Shown here in pieces: positions 63,784 to 64,000 of a stretch of DNA of 64,000 bases. Below the pieces are notes generated by a model. It was given only the letters and a program-made list of their open reading frames with translations. It had not been told where the DNA came from and ran no database searches. The translations under genes and the position numbers were made by a program. Source of the stretch: Agarivorans sp050870875 (GTDB taxonomy: Bacteria > Pseudomonadota > Gammaproteobacteria > Enterobacterales > Celerinatantimonadaceae); assembly GCF_050870875.2 (NCBI RefSeq), contig NZ_CP194041.2, forward strand, positions 4,774,001 through 4,838,000, given 5' to 3'. Each line of letters opens with the position of its first letter. Position 1 is the first letter of the stretch.

Positions 63784-64000
63784 ATGTTAACGGGAAAGAA
63801 AATTCTGCTCGCAATCTCTGGTGGGATTGCAGCCTATAAAATACCAGAGTTGGTGCGGCGCTTAAAAGACCAAGGCGCGCAAGTCAAAGTAGTGATGACC
63901 GAACACGCCACCCACTTTATCACTCCCTTAACTTTGCAAGCTGTCTCTGGCGAAGCGGTCGGCCTTAAAGTGGTTGACCCAAGTCAAGAAGGCTCTATGG
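63784..64000 (+). CDS. coaBC: Phosphopantothenoylcysteine decarboxylase/phosphopantothenate-cysteine ligase (start only)
   Basis: The first 72 codons, cut by the window end. Reads MLTGKKILLAISGGIAAYK, the flavoprotein N-terminus of CoaC, then VRRLKDQGAQVKVVMTEHAT and FITPLTLQAVSG. It acts in coenzyme A synthesis. An ATG 16 codons upstream (63736) is in frame, but 63784 agrees better with the family start. Divergent from radC, as in relatives. Confidence 0.92.
   Translation, partial: MLTGKKILLAISGGIAAYKIPELVRRLKDQGAQVKVVMTEHATHFITPLTLQAVSGEAVGLKVVDPSQEGSM

Overview
The window reads as an ordinary stretch of chromosome from a marine gammaproteobacterium of the Alteromonadales/Vibrionales/Aeromonadales type. 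Evidence is the gene order trxA-rho next to divergent rhlB-gppA, the block coaD-mutM-rpmG-rpmB-radC-coaBC, an E. coli-like GalR, a ZrgA-type zinc operon, a hybrid peroxiredoxin-glutaredoxin and a Kdo-kinase type LPS core locus. An Agarivorans-like genus is my guess and is not proven. GC looks mid-40s percent by eye, with one clearly AT-richer segment at about 44.3-48.1 kb. I saw no tRNA, rRNA, CRISPR array, transposase or prophage gene.

Layout. 0-7.8 kb: RNA metabolism and purine genes (rho, trxA, rhlB, gppA, purE, purK) and a DMT exporter. 7.8-11.6 kb: a membrane-anchored hypothetical gene broken by a frameshift, hemB of the Asp-type (zinc-independent) class, and galR with its own operator. 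11.6-14.6 kb: putrescine catabolism genes puuB and puuD, a degenerate copy of the puuB 3' end, and a degraded lipoprotein-like gene. 14.8-20.5 kb: a DUF2914 protein, a small membrane protein, and a five-gene operon for zinc acquisition (DUF2607-like protein, His-rich ZrgA, ABC ATPase, ABC permease, DUF3299 protein), followed by a DUF2797 protein. 20.6-26.1 kb: periplasmic binding protein, cheV, two LysR regulators, a GST, an octanucleotide repeat tract and an MDR oxidoreductase. 26.6-30.9 kb: a complete polyamine ABC transporter. 31.4-33.7 kb: a peroxide-defence pair (hybrid Prx-Grx and a dihydrolipoamide dehydrogenase-like flavoprotein) behind a good OxyR-type site. 33.8-40.6 kb: two c-di-GMP enzymes, a GNAT acetyltransferase and rsmJ.

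40.7-60.4 kb is a surface polysaccharide/LPS region interrupted by tdh-kbl and a TetR gene. The first part is one long operon: a GT4-polysaccharide deacetylase fusion, two GT2 enzymes, two further transferase-like proteins, a WecE-type sugar aminotransferase and a sugar N-formyltransferase. Together they predict a glycan with a formylated 4-amino-4,6-dideoxy sugar. The second part holds inner-core genes: hldD, waaF, a GT9, waaA, kdkA, an OpsX-like heptosyltransferase, a WaaE/KdtX-like GT2 and two more GT9 proteins. 60.5-64 kb returns to housekeeping genes (coaD, mutM, rpmG, rpmB, radC, start of coaBC).

The most unusual items are the formyl-sugar operon (its formyltransferase lacks the usual Asn two residues before the catalytic His), the puuB 3'-end fossil, two broken genes, the 8-bp repeat tract that starts inside a stop codon, and several precise regulatory motifs (GalR, OxyR, a 12-bp inverted repeat, an 11-bp direct repeat pair). 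No wholly new biological system is evident.
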